Assembly: GCA_005281725.1 (NCBI GenBank)
Contig: SSBO01000009.1
Span: forward strand, 5,030,363 to 5,094,362
Direction: 5' to 3'
Origin: Wuchereria bancrofti
Lineage: Eukaryota > Nematoda > Chromadorea > Rhabditida > Onchocercidae
DNA: 64,000 nt
The notes under the pieces were generated by a model. That model was given only the letters and a program-made list of their open reading frames with translations. It was not told the DNA's origin and did no database searches. The translations under genes and the position numbers were made by a program. Below are positions 1 through 10,993 of this stretch, one piece after another. Each line of letters begins with the position of its first letter. The first letter of the stretch is position 1.

Positions 1-12
1 GAAAAATTTTAC

Positions 13-3000
13 CAATTTTTGTATCTTTGGTCAACTGTCGCGCTTGCATAGGTACACTAGGAAATAGTCGCAGTGTTTCTTTGATGCAGGCCTCCAAAAA
101 TTTTAGTTGTCCGAGGTCCTCATACGTCACAGATCTATTTTCTGAAAAATTATGATACAGCTGTTTCTGGATATATATATACATATATTTATTTAAGGCC
201 ATATACCTTCCCCTAAAACTTCGTCAACTTCCTTTTGAACTTTTGCTTGAATTTCTGGATTGGTACCCATCAAGTGCAAAAACCAGTTCATGCTTGTTGA
301 AGTTGTGTCGTGTGCCTGAAATGTTTTTTCAAGCTTACTTTCAATGAGGAATAGAGGAAGAGTTCTGTGTAATCGTTGGATAACAAAATAAAAAAGTACT
401 TCAAAAGTGAATGTGTCCACTTCTTCCTGTACACCTTCCATAGGTAACTCACCCTTCGCATGTAAATCAAGCATGAAATCCAGAAACGCCATACGTCGTT
501 TGCCTTAAAATGAAAATTTAGCTTACAGAGTTATACTTGGCAACAAGCTCATCGTACCTGATAGTGTTTCTTTCTCCATCAGGCTAGCGACACCACCAGC
601 TTCATCGACCAATCTCTTACGATTTGCTATTGCCTATAGAATTAATTTAATTTAATAAAGGCAAAAATTAGAGCTTCTCGGAACTTTTCACAATATTGGT
701 ATTTGAATAAGTCGCATAACGGGAAGTTATATTTTTTAAGCAAAAGAACTTAGATAACGTCGTCAAATTACCGCGCCAGTGAATTCATGAAGTATTTCAG
801 TGCATTTGCTCTCATCTTTCCCACTGCCAAATACGTTATAAATAGTATCGAAGTAAAAATGTGCCTTCAGTGTTCGCTGATGAATCATATATTTTATCCT
901 TAAATCTATGTTTTTTCATTCATTTTTAATTTTAGAATGAAATAATACTTAACCTATTAAAATTTACTTAATCTATTAAAATCACGACAAAATAATTTCA
1001 CAAAGAGTATAAGACGTTGGAATTGAAAGATTTTCTTCCAAATAATTTAAATAAACAAACTTGCAAACAGCATCCAAGTAAGGAGACGATTTATTCTGCG
1101 CATCAACATGTGTACCGAGAGCAGCTTCGCAGATAATATCCAACGTACACAGTGATATCATATGAAATATATCGTTATACTGATTACCACACAAAGCGTG
1201 GAATTTTTGTAGCAGTGTCTGCCCGTGCTTATTGTACACCTAAAAATTCAGTTATCGGAGAACGATAACTATATAAAATTTCGCTATAACATTGTGTTAA
1301 TAGAAATTTATAGAGAGAACATATACTATTAAAATCAGTCTCAAGCACATAGATCAGTCTCAATTTACAAAGCCTCTAGTAAAGTGTTTTTACTTACACC
1401 AACAAAATCTTTCAATATGTCGTAGTGAAATGTCGGTGTAAGAAGTTTTCGTCGCGATCGCCACTTTTTTGGCTCGCTGAAATAATCAAGAATCAGAGAA
1501 CAAAGAAGGAGTGAATTATTTGTAAAAAAAAAGGACAAAAGGATAGCAAAATAACAATATGAAAAAGTAAGAAGCAAATAAAGCTGATTGATCTCCGCCT
1601 AATTAATTAGTTAAATTTGATTCCTAAGTTAATGTCTTTTGGATATTGAACAAAGGAAAAATAAATTAGAATTCATGAGAAATCCTTGCTGTTTTGTCAA
1701 CAGTGAGTATAGTAAGTTCCATCGTAAAAGTCAATCCAAGATAATCGTTATTACTCGTGCCAACATCGAATAGCTTAATCACAAATCGACTCGTTCAGAA
1801 ATATTTCACTTCCTACCTACATTTCATTGTCAAATTCGAAAGTGGAACTGTATCTAGAGGTGTAGAGTTTTCTAAATATTCTCGTCACTTATGAGAATCT
1901 TTACGTTTCTGTTCAAAACGGTTTGTTTGGCTAGTGAGATATAGTAAGATAGAAATTCCAGTTCATTCCTCCTTTTAATAAAACGATTGCTTCTTCTTTC
2001 TTTTCTATTTTCAAATCTTGTTTTTGAATAAAGATTTAAGGGATTTAATTATCATAATCTGCACCAAAGGAAATTGTATGCTAAAATTTGCTGAACCAAA
2101 TTTTCAATTTTCCAATGTTTTTTCTAAAAAATTATAAAGAAATGAGCAAACAGGTGCAAGTAAATCGCATTTAGTCTAGCTTCTAGTTTCTAACTGTATG
2201 GATTCCAGAAAATGGATTTCTCAGTGATATGTATGTATTTTTATTAAGCATCAATAAATATTAATAGAAATGATTGGGCGGGTTTTTTTCATAAGATAAC
2301 TTCTATTTTTTGGTTCTCTAATTTCTGTAATATTCACTTTCGCCTGGTAGAGAGTCAGTTTTGATTGATTTTTTTATTGGATTTTTCAAAAAATATATAT
2401 TAAAAGTTCCTTAAATCGTCAAATTTCAAAGCTAAGAAATACTCGAGAAAAAACGACCTGATCAGTAACCCTTGTCCAATCCATCCACTTAAAAAGCCAT
2501 ATTGAAGTGGTTTGTCTAGGATTTTATTACTTCCAAGAATAGCTTCGCTTTCCTCTGCTCCATACAGTAAAACCCATGGCCAGGGACCGAACCAAATACG
2601 ACACATGCGCTCACCGCGTGCTTGTAACATATATGCTATACCCTGAGCTTGCTCGAAGAATTCTGTAATATAGTTTCATGTTTGATATTTTAGTATAAAA
2701 TAATTTGTGGAATAAAAAATGTTGCAATTTTCTCTAAAACTCTACGGCCTTTGATATATTAATTTTTCTTCTCTTCAATTTCATACTTTTAATTTCTCCT
2801 CTAACAGGTGATATTTCCAACGCTCTTACAACTTTCATCAATTTTCTCACTGCAATTTGAAAATTGCAATGAGGAAACAACTGTTTAAAAATTCTGCTTT
2901 TAAGAACTTGACCAATTTATAGATTTCGAATCTAATTTTAAATTTGAACTAATTTCAAATATAAGAAAGAAGTCAAGGAAATTTAATTGCTTCTTTCGTT

Positions 3001-3306
3001 CAAATTTAATGCCATATGCATGTAATTACTGCGGAAAATTCAAAATTTTGCGAGAAACTTAGTTTTTATTGCCAAACTAATTAATTTACTTTTAGAGCGA
3101 ACTTTTCAAATAGCAATGACATGAAAAAAGTTGAGATATGTACCATCTGGTTTGAAATGAAACTGATGTAGATTGCCTATAAGTGGCCAAGTTGGTGGTC
3201 CCTGTACCGCATTAATTTGCTTCAGCATAGTTCTGAGTTTTTTAATGATGAAGTGAATGATCCAAACGAGTACCAGTACGACCAGTGAAGCACTTACTAA
3301 TCCCAT
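13..3306 (-). CDS. Cytochrome P450, CYP4-like, 3' end outside the window
   Basis: A membrane-anchored haem-thiolate monooxygenase, expected on the endoplasmic reticulum and oxidising lipids or xenobiotics. Nine exons join in phase: 3144-3306, 2458-2662, 1398-1476, about 1002-1239, about 772-905, 558-633, 400-503, 207-315 and 13-141. Visible marks are an N-terminal hydrophobic anchor (residues 4-22), the proline hinge GPPTWPLIGN (36-45), the C-helix WRSRRKLLTPTFHY (from 128), ISLCTLDIICEAALG, the I-helix EAHDTTSTS (about 333) and the K-helix KETLRLFPSVP (about 391). The pattern is that of CYP4 proteins. About 410 of a usual 500 residues are present. The cysteine loop that binds haem must lie to the left of position 13, where the last visible exon ends at a normal donor. 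The start ATG follows a TTTTCCAG acceptor by nine bases, suiting trans-splicing. Two phase-compatible joins exist between exons 4 and 5 (1057 to 876, or 1002 to 905). The I-helix glycine is alanine here. Family assignment is secure; substrate is unknown. Confidence 0.9.
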
Positions 3307-3318
3307 CGTCGTACCCTG

Positions 3319-5734
3319 GAAAACACAAAGTTAATTTGGAATAAGTAAAATGATACAAACAAACAAACATGTAAGAAAACTCCAAAAAAGAAAACGACAT
3401 TTTTTTTTATCCTTTTTCTCTCTTTGTAGTAGATGTTAAACTTATAAGTTGCACAGCAATTTTAGCCTCTTATTGCTTTACTAATGATAGGGAAGAAATG
3501 AAGTAGGACCAGAATTTTGAGCTTTGAAAATTTTGGTCTGAGCTGTTGATAGTTCTTGTTCGGGGAAACTTTAATTATTGTCTTACGTTTTTTAATTCTT
3601 GTAACTATGATAGCAATCACTCAGGAGTTACAGTAACTCAGTTTTTGGTTAGAATCTATGTGATGATGATCATTTATCTTTGTTTTACATATCGTATTAT
3701 CACGAACTTCCTTCTCGATTGTGTAAAAAAGATTTTCTCTCAAGCTTTAAAGAGTTGTCACTTTGGTCATAGGAAAATTCTGCTTGATCGTGCTTCTTCT
3801 AACTTTTAAAAAATAAATTGAACTTCAGCTATTTAACAAAGCCGTGCATTATTTTCTACACACAAATTGCAGTTGGCGTAAGTCAGGTCAGAAGAAGCAT
3901 ACAGAAGAATAATATTTCAGCTTTTTGATGCATTTGTAGTCAAAAATCCGAATGCCCAAAATCGAATTGAAATTATGAGATATGAAAACATACTGATAGA
4001 TAAATTTCCGAAATTCGAAATGTAGACTATTCCAGTACATATTCTATTTAAAAAAACAAATTTCTTGCCCTAAAATACTTCAATCAAATTATCTCTTTCT
4101 CGGACAATCTAACTTACTAAACACAGTTTTCTAGAAAAATCAATGAGATCAAGTTACTTTTCTGAAAAAGATTGATCAAAGACTGATCAAAATCCCATTC
4201 TTGACTACCGAGATCAGAGAGAAATAAGTTTAATCACGAAATATTTAATGAAACGACGAAAGCAACACAGAATTAAAAGAGTTGGACATTTCTTTGCAGA
4301 GGTATTTCGTTAAATTTATTACACTGATCAAAAGAACGAGTTTCCTTGTTGATTTGCCGCGAAGACAAAAACCAAATGGTAATACTATGATTCTTTGAAT
4401 GACACAGACCGAAGCTTAAAAAACTATTCATTGCACAACAAAAGTATAAAATGAACAATCAAAATCGATTTAAGAGAACAGAACATCAAGAAAATCATCA
4501 AACAGTTCAAACAACGGATAAAGTGGATTAAACAAATTACGATTTAACTTTTAAGTTAATTAGTTAATACAACTAATTCCTAGTCTTGCTTTCACTTACC
4601 ATGCCTTCTTACTTAATAACTCATTATCGAGCTACCTAAGTTCAATAAGATTTACTCTTGTACTGAAGGAACTGATTTTAAATTGATAATGTCTCAATCA
4701 TTTGCCGAGAAATTAGGGAAATTTTATTTGCAATTTAATAATAGATTATGAAAGTGCTTAGAAGCACTTTAGCACAATCAAAAACAGATGTTCAGTTTAT
4801 CGAAACTGTAAGGTAAAATGATGAAATCGTTTTTCGTGTAACACGTCAGTTATTTGAGAAGTAATTCAGTAAAGAACTGACAAATAGAATTTGCCAAATT
4901 CTAATGAATTTGCCAAATCCTAATTTAAAATGAATATTATAGTAAGTGTATCCAATTTTTCATAAGGAAAAATTAGCGCCTTTCAATGATCAAAATCATT
5001 TCAAAAAGATTTTCAAATACTTATCAAAAGATTGGAAATATTATCACTATGATCATTATACTGTAGAGAACGATGTTGTCATTACACAGACTATTCCGAA
5101 CATGCTACTCTACCGTTGTTGATTCATCCTCTTATTTATCTCTTCATTCACTACATTTTTGATAACCTGATCTTCCAGTGAACGTTCGCACTGCAATCTT
5201 TTTATATACAGCTGTATAAAATGTAAATGATGCGGTCATTGCGGGATCATGCACTACATCTAGAGCGGGTAATATCATCTACTTCTTCCTTTCTTCAGTG
5301 ATTAGTTTCTTCTCGGAAGCATTTACCGCGATTTGCAAACTGAAGTAGTAAGTTTGTGAGTATCTGATACTTTTTGCTGATAAGAGTTTCATAGTGATAA
5401 GTGGGAAACAATAAAATGCTAGCCGTTATGTAATAGATGGACCACAGATCATATTTCTCTACTCCAATTTTCTGACCGCATCTTTATCTTCGATTGGATT
5501 AAAACAACTGTTCGTTCGTAGTCTGGCCTGACTTGTATGTCAAGTTATAGCAGAACTTGGATAACCTACTCCCAGAAATAACGGAGAGCAAGATGTAGTA
5601 CACAGTACATAGTAATGCGATGCAGCTCACTTTTCAAATTTGAGGCAGTATGTGATAATTACTGCCATGATGTCCATGATTTCTTCAAAATACTTACTCT
5701 CAAGCAAATATTTTCATTTTTTCCAGTTTCAGAG
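3319..5734. promoter_or_regulatory. Divergent intergenic region
   Basis: This gap lies between the start of the leftward P450 and the start of the rightward repeat gene, so it should hold both promoters. It is AT-rich with short unconvincing open frames. I recognise no TATA element or repeat family. The last bases before 5735 hold two acceptor-like sites, TTTTTTCCAG and TTTCAG, which would serve cis- or trans-splicing of the repeat gene. An open frame runs upstream in phase from an ATG at 5615, but its composition differs from the protein that follows. Confidence 0.4.
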
Positions 5735-8584
5735 ATGGCTGGAACACCAGAAAGAAAAGAAATGGCAACTAGATCTTTCGAGCAGAAACAAGAACAGAGG
5801 ACTTCTGAAGAAATGGTTAGGACTTTTGCACAGAAGCAAACTGCTGCGATTTCAAATCAAAAGCAAAAAAGAGAGACCGGAGCTGTTTTCCAAAAACAAG
5901 AAGCAGTAATTAAAAGTGGTACTCAGAAGCAAAAAGAAATGGTAATGTTTTCATTGCAGGAAGCTAATGCTTCCATGGAGAAGGGTGAGGAACTATCTGG
6001 GACTGCTTACCAGGAGATAACTGTAATGTCAGGACAAAAACCAGAAAAAGGAGATTTAAATCCTGAGCAAAAACATAAAGCTACAGTTGTAATTCCAGTA
6101 CAGAAGCAAGAAAAAGTAGCTGGATATTCTATGCAAAAGCAAGAAGAAGCAGTTAGGATTTCTGCATTAGAAAAAGGAGAAAGTATTATAAAGAAGAAAG
6201 AAAGAATAATCAGGACTTCTGAACAGAGGAAAGAAGCAACTAGTGGGACTATCAGACGGGAAAAGCAAGGAACAGTTGAAACTTCAGGTCAGCAGCAAGG
6301 ACTGAGAGTTGGAACTTCATGTCAGAAACAAAAAGGAATAGTAAGAACTTCTACGCACAAACAAGAAAAGGCAATCGGAACTCTGACACGAAAACAAGAT
6401 TCTGTGCAGAAACAAGAAACCGCAACTAAAACTTTGATACAAAAGAAAGAAAGAATACCTGAAGTTGATGCTGAGAAGCAAGAATTAGCAACCAGAATTC
6501 CGGTAGAGAAGAGAAAAGGGATACCTACAACTTCAGTCAAGAGGCAAGAAAGTGTAACTGGGACTTTGAGGCAAAAGCAAGAAAGAATAACTGGAACTCC
6601 AGTTCATAAGCAAGAAAGAACACCTGTACAGAAACGGGAAAGAACAACTGTGACCCTGGTGCAGAAGCAAACAACAATTGGAATTGTAGCTCAGAAACAG
6701 AAAGAAACAACATTTCAAACTCCAGTGCAGAAGGAAAAAACATCACTTGGAACTCCGGTGCAAGAACAAGAAGAAACATCACTCACAACTCCGGTGCAGA
6801 AGGAAGAAACATCACTCGCAATTCCGGTGCAGAAGGAAAAGGCATCACTCGGAACTCCAGTGAAAGAACAAGAAGAAACATTACTCACAACTCCGGTGCA
6901 GAAGGAAGAAACATCACTCGCAATTCCGGTGCAGAAGGAAGAAACATCACTCAGAACTCCGGTGCAGAAGGAAAAAGCATCACTTGGAACTTTGGTGCAA
7001 GAACAAGAAGAAACATCATTCAGAACTCCGCTGCAGAAGGAAGAAACATCACTCGGAACTCCGGTGCAAGAACAAGAAGAAATATCATTCGGAAGTCCGG
7101 TGCAAGGACAAGAAGAAATATCACTCGGAACTCCGGTGCAAGGACAAGAAGAAACATCTGAGACTCCTGTACAGATACAAGAAGGAGCAACTAAAAGTGT
7201 TGCGGAAGTGCAAGAATCAGATGGGAAACTTCCGGGTACTTCAAAAAATGAGAAATTTAAAAGAGTGTCTACCGCAGGTCTATCGCAAATTGAACAGACT
7301 GTGAGTTACGTGCAACCATCAACGGCACAATTTTTCCCGTCACAAGAAGTACAGTTAATGCAAACCGAAATGCAAATTATAGAAGGTCCTGGTGGACATC
7401 TTTATAACCAACTTCCTCAACAATATGGATCTGTTCCTGTTCTGCCATTTCCGCAACAAACTGAGATACAAATTGTAGAAGCTCCTGTATATAGACCGCT
7501 TTCCGTCCCGCCATATCCAGTGCAACCCGAAATGCAAATGGTGGAGACTCGTGCAGGACCGTTATACAGCCAAGTTCCACAACAATATGAGCCGGTGCCT
7601 TTCCAGTCATATTCAGCACAACCCGAAATGCAAATGGTGGAGACTCGTGCAGGACCGCTATACAGCCAAGTTCCACAACCACAACAATATGGGCCTTTTC
7701 CTGTCGTACCACAATTTCCTCAGCCTGTCCCTAGATTATCTGCACAGCCAATGACAAGAATTCCCACACAGCCGTTACCTGGTCAAGTCGTATTGCAATT
7801 CCCTCAGGCAGTTCCTGGAGTGCCTGCACAGTCAATAACAAGAACAGGGCCATTATCTGGTCAAGTCGTACCGCAATTTCCTCATCCAATTCCCAGATTG
7901 TCTTCACAGTCAATAGCAAGGATTCCTAAAGCACCGTTACATGGTCAAATCGTATCGAAATTCCCCCAGCCAGTTCCTGGATTGCCTGCACAGCCAATGG
8001 CAAGAATTCCTGAACCTGGTCAAGTCTTACAGCAATTTGGTGCATCCCATTTAGGGCAGTTTCAGGCAGTAACCAGACCATTTATTCCGGTTTCGGGATA
8101 TGCTCAATGTAACTTCCAGACATCATCATCTGGAGCATTCCCTGGAAGTGATGCGCAGCAGTTTCTTGATCAAATTCAACAACATCAAAGCAATGCTTCC
8201 AGAAAACAGGAGCAAAAGCAGCATGATTACAAGGTTGACGGGCTTGTGGTTACCGAGGTAACTCTCCAGTTGTCTGAACCGACAATCACTCTCTCTGTAG
8301 CGCGCGATAAACCAACAGATCCAAAAATAGATACTGAAAAGAAAGATGGAACAGAAAAGGAAACAGAGAGGAAGCCAACCCATGTCGAGTTCATTTACGG
8401 TCAGAATTCTATGATGCGAGTTGAAGTACCCGGAACAGAGGGTACCTGGCAGCAACCGAAAATCAAGCTATGGCCACGTTCTAGGAAGCACCGTCGAGAC
8501 AAATTGGTGATTAGACACCAAGCTCAAATGATTGAAGAACTTTTTCTACATGGACCATCTGACTTGGTTAGTGATTACATATGA
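5735..8584 (+). CDS. Long low-complexity tandem-repeat protein (K/Q/E-rich, then P/Q-rich)
   Basis: A single open frame of 949 codons from the ATG at 5735, chosen because it follows TTTTTTCCAG/TTTCAG splice acceptors by 2-8 bases; the same frame is open back to 5615. I do not recognise the family. The protein falls into four parts. Residues 1 to about 325 are degenerate repeats around QKQE and T(G)TP. Residues about 325-480 are an array of 11-12 residue units of the type TPVQKEETSL and TPVQEQEETSL. Residues about 520-810 are P/Q/Y-rich with repeats PEMQMVETRAGPLYSQVPQ and QVVPQFPQPVPRL. A charged C-terminus includes a basic stretch WPRSRKHRRDK. There are no clear membrane segments and almost no cysteine, so an intrinsically disordered scaffold or structural role is likely but unproven. 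A donor TTG|GTTAGT at 8566 lies 18 bases before the stop and joins in phase to the F-box exon at 8824, so this may be the first coding exon of a longer gene. Confidence 0.75.
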   Translation: MAGTPERKEMATRSFEQKQEQRTSEEMVRTFAQKQTAAISNQKQKRETGAVFQKQEAVIKSGTQKQKEMVMFSLQEANASMEKGEELSGTAYQEITVMSGQKPEKGDLNPEQKHKATVVIPVQKQEKVAGYSMQKQEEAVRISALEKGESIIKKKERIIRTSEQRKEATSGTIRREKQGTVETSGQQQGLRVGTSCQKQKGIVRTSTHKQEKAIGTLTRKQDSVQKQETATKTLIQKKERIPEVDAEKQELATRIPVEKRKGIPTTSVKRQESVTGTLRQKQERITGTPVHKQERTPVQKRERTTVTLVQKQTTIGIVAQKQKETTFQTPVQKEKTSLGTPVQEQEETSLTTPVQKEETSLAIPVQKEKASLGTPVKEQEETLLTTPVQKEETSLAIPVQKEETSLRTPVQKEKASLGTLVQEQEETSFRTPLQKEETSLGTPVQEQEEISFGSPVQGQEEISLGTPVQGQEETSETPVQIQEGATKSVAEVQESDGKLPGTSKNEKFKRVSTAGLSQIEQTVSYVQPSTAQFFPSQEVQLMQTEMQIIEGPGGHLYNQLPQQYGSVPVLPFPQQTEIQIVEAPVYRPLSVPPYPVQPEMQMVETRAGPLYSQVPQQYEPVPFQSYSAQPEMQMVETRAGPLYSQVPQPQQYGPFPVVPQFPQPVPRLSAQPMTRIPTQPLPGQVVLQFPQAVPGVPAQSITRTGPLSGQVVPQFPHPIPRLSSQSIARIPKAPLHGQIVSKFPQPVPGLPAQPMARIPEPGQVLQQFGASHLGQFQAVTRPFIPVSGYAQCNFQTSSSGAFPGSDAQQFLDQIQQHQSNASRKQEQKQHDYKVDGLVVTEVTLQLSEPTITLSVARDKPTDPKIDTEKKDGTEKETERKPTHVEFIYGQNSMMRVEVPGTEGTWQQPKIKLWPRSRKHRRDKLVIRHQAQMIEELFLHGPSDLVSDYI
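6718..7173 (+). repeat. Coding tandem repeat, 33- and 36-base units
   Basis: Roughly thirteen consecutive copies of an 11- or 12-codon unit. One form reads as PVQKEETSLAI, the other as TPVQEQEETSLT. The DNA core ccggtgcagaaggaagaaac is repeated nearly verbatim. All length changes are multiples of three, so the frame is kept. Copies at the right edge drift to PVQGQEEISLG. The array is probably variable in length between individuals. Confidence 0.9.
7523..7681 (+). repeat. Direct duplication of about 63 bases, 96-base period
   Basis: The segment from 7523 recurs at 7619 with very few changes; both encode QPEMQMVETRAGPLYSQVPQ. A weaker, older copy of the same module is visible upstream (TEMQIIEGPGGHLYNQLPQQ from about 7363 and TEIQIVEAP from about 7459). 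This shows stepwise growth of the P/Q-rich part of the protein by unequal duplication. Confidence 0.85.
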
Positions 8585-8786
8585 GTAATTGTGTTTTACA
8601 CTTTTATTCATTTTCCGCAGTCTAAAAATTTATAAAACTGTTCATTATTTAATTATGAACATTGTTTCCGTTGGTTTTCGTCAGAACTTTGATCGAATTA
8701 TATTTGAAAGGTATCTTTTACAATACAATATGACTAATTTACTTTTATTCATATTTACGACATCAAATTCTCATTTTTCTCTTCAG

Positions 8787-10993
8787 TTGTGAAATTGAGC
8801 CATCAAACAATTTATGTTTACAGAAGAGTCCAGCAGCAGTGGAATGTTCGGATGAAAAATTAGGGGTATCTTTGGAAAATATGCCAGAGAAAGTTTTGAT
8901 AAAAATTTTCGAACTTATCGCTAAAGAGCAAAACGTTAGTTCAGGTGTTCTTTGAAATACTGATCTATGCTCTTCGATAAAACAACATTGAAAACTATCG
9001 TTTGCGTGAATGATGTGTGCGCAAAATAACATCACTACTGTGGTATAGACGTATCCCATTCCGTGGGTACTTATGAAACAGTGATCAAACCTCAAAGGAT
9101 AAATGAATGCAGCGATTGTTAGTTAATGTAACTGAGAGGGCTCTTCTTGAATGAACATATTATCTAAAAAGATAATTAAATTTGGTCCTATTGCTAATGT
9201 GTCGAGTTAAAACGCTCCTTCAGTTAAGATTGGCATACAGTTTTCAGAGTTAATGCGCAAATGTTGCAACAACAAAAACACTATGTTTACAAATGATTAT
9301 ACTGTTATCGACTTGGATGACGATATTTCATGTAATACTAAGATTAATCTTTTAGAATAATCCAAACATTAGCATTTATAATATGTATCGACTAAAATTG
9401 GTGTGCAGACGATTTAACGATGTGCTGGAAAATAATACGAAGGTATTACCACGATATGAAGTTTGTGGACTTCGAATAAAGGTAAACCCACTTGTCCAAT
9501 CCTTCACAGAGAATTATCCTGCCAAACTGATTTACGACCCAGTCTTTAATTGGTTTTTTTTTTTTTTTTTAATTAAAGGCGACTTTTTTTCTGCATAATT
9601 CTTATGCGGCTTTCTGCATTGTAATCTTGCACCTGTTCGGTAACAATTCGGTTACAAGGATCAATAGTTACTGATCTTTCTTCCCAACTGCTATAAATTT
9701 TAGTCAAAAAAAGTAGGCCCCTTAGGCTACTTTGCAATGGTTTATCGTTACGGTACAGGTGCTTTCGAACCTCCATGCGCTTGTTTGGATTTAATTGATA
9801 TTCCATCATTCTTGAGGTGAGCTAATGTAATTATGCTTTTGTAAATTTTAGCAACATCGTTTAAACTCGATGAAATTGTCATCATCATAACGCTGGATTC
9901 TATTAAACAATGCTGAGGAGGAATGGCAGTGAGGGCCTTTTATATAGTTTGTACTCGGAATTAATAGAAACAAAGAGCCAAAAGTTCTTCGCTCATGTTG
10001 TTTGTTTTAGGCATGACATAATAAATGGTTTTATATACATAGATAAAATGGAACTTACAGACAGGCTCTTCATAACGTTGAATGAACTGACTTATGCTGA
10101 AAATGTAAGTTAGAGAATAAGAAAAAAACTGATGAATCCCAGAAAGCAACGTTGCTTATTTCCTACGATTACAAAAGGAATTGAGATGATTAAAAAAAAA
10201 CGAGGATGAAATGTAAATAACTTATATCTCTTGTACTATCCCTTTTTTACTCTTTCGTAGCCATAGCCGTAATTATAGTTTTAGCCGTCAGCGGGAGTTT
10301 CTTCATTACTGGACAAGTAAAACGCATAGAGTCGTTATAATTCCATATGTACAAAGAAGTTTGAAATTTTGCACTTATTCTTTCCATGAATCTTTTAAGG
10401 TACAAAGAATAGTCTTTTCTAAAATTAATTCGGTCAATCTTACTCCTGAAAGTGGAATTTGCACATTTTTGGATAAGTTCCCCAACTTGTTGGATCTGTG
10501 GTTCTTCGGTTATTATGAAGAGAGTGAACTCGGCCTTGATCATAGTCAAGTAGTGATGCAAATGCAGAGAAGGTACGCACATGTTGCACAGTTCTTCTGT
10601 TATTAGCTACGTTACATCTTATTTTCTTGCAAAAGCAAATTTAACTTGTTTAGTGAATGTGGCAATGGAATTCTTACGCGAAAAGATATGAAAAGTATGA
10701 TAGAACGATTGAAATACAAAAGAAAAAAGCGAATTAAGCGATCTGGAATGAGAGCAGCAGTTCAGAATAAAGCAAGAGTTCAAAAGAAAGAAGCAATTCA
10801 AAGTAAGACAAGATATATTCAAAGTAAAACAGGAATTCGAAACAAAACAGGAGTTCAAAGCAAAACAAGAGTTCAAAGCAAAATAAAAGTTCAAACTAAA
10901 GCAAGAACACAAAGCAAAACAAGAGTACGAAATGAAACAGAAATCCAGAGCAAAACAACAGGGAAAGGAAATCCTCAAGAGAAGAATGTTTAA
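8787..10993 (+). CDS. F-box protein with basic repeat tail; model uncertain in the middle
   Basis: F-box proteins link substrates to SCF ubiquitin ligases through SKP1. Exons: 8787 or 8824-8934, 9356-9481, probably 9704-9816, about 9852/9922-10104, 10400-10572 and 10636-10993. The first two exons join in phase and give the F-box, LENMPEKVLIKIFELIAKEQ followed by RLKLVCRRFNDVLENNTK and RYEVCGLRIK. Later exons read VQRIVFSKINSVNLTPESG and FLDKFPNLLDLWFFGYY, leucine-rich as in nematode F-box C-termini, then CGNGILTRKDMKSMIERLKY. The last 80 residues are lysine-rich repeats such as VQSKTRVQSKIKVQ. Joins 8934/9356, 9481/9704, 10104/10400 and 10572/10636 are all phase-consistent. The problem is the exon around 9852-10104: its best acceptor, AATTTTAG at 9851, puts three stops into the frame needed downstream. 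Either a weak acceptor near 9921 is used, or there is a frameshift. The first exon may be spliced from the upstream repeat gene (8566 to 8824) or start its own transcript. Confidence 0.65.
10757..10965 (+). repeat. Coding repeat of QSKTR/QNKA-type hexa- to octapeptides
   Basis: About ten imperfect units in which a Q-(S/N)-K-(T/A)-R core recurs every six to eight residues, e.g. VQNKARVQKKEAIQSKTR. The DNA core is ttcaaagcaaaacaag. The result is a strongly positive C-terminal tail on the F-box protein, similar in style (Q-K-rich) to the N-terminal repeats encoded at 5760-6700. Confidence 0.75.

Noticed and set aside
6322..6782. Minus-strand open frames opposite the repeat protein
   Set aside because: They are C/S/F-rich shadows created by the Q/K-rich repeats on the plus strand and have no independent start or splice support.
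7355..7919. Minus-strand frames across the P/Q-rich section
   Set aside because: They mirror the plus-strand repeats and have no motif.
9573..9809. Minus-strand 78-codon frame within the F-box locus
   Set aside because: It reads as reasonable protein (MMEYQLNPNKRMEVRKHLYR), but it lies opposite an F-box exon with a matching phase and lacks splice partners.
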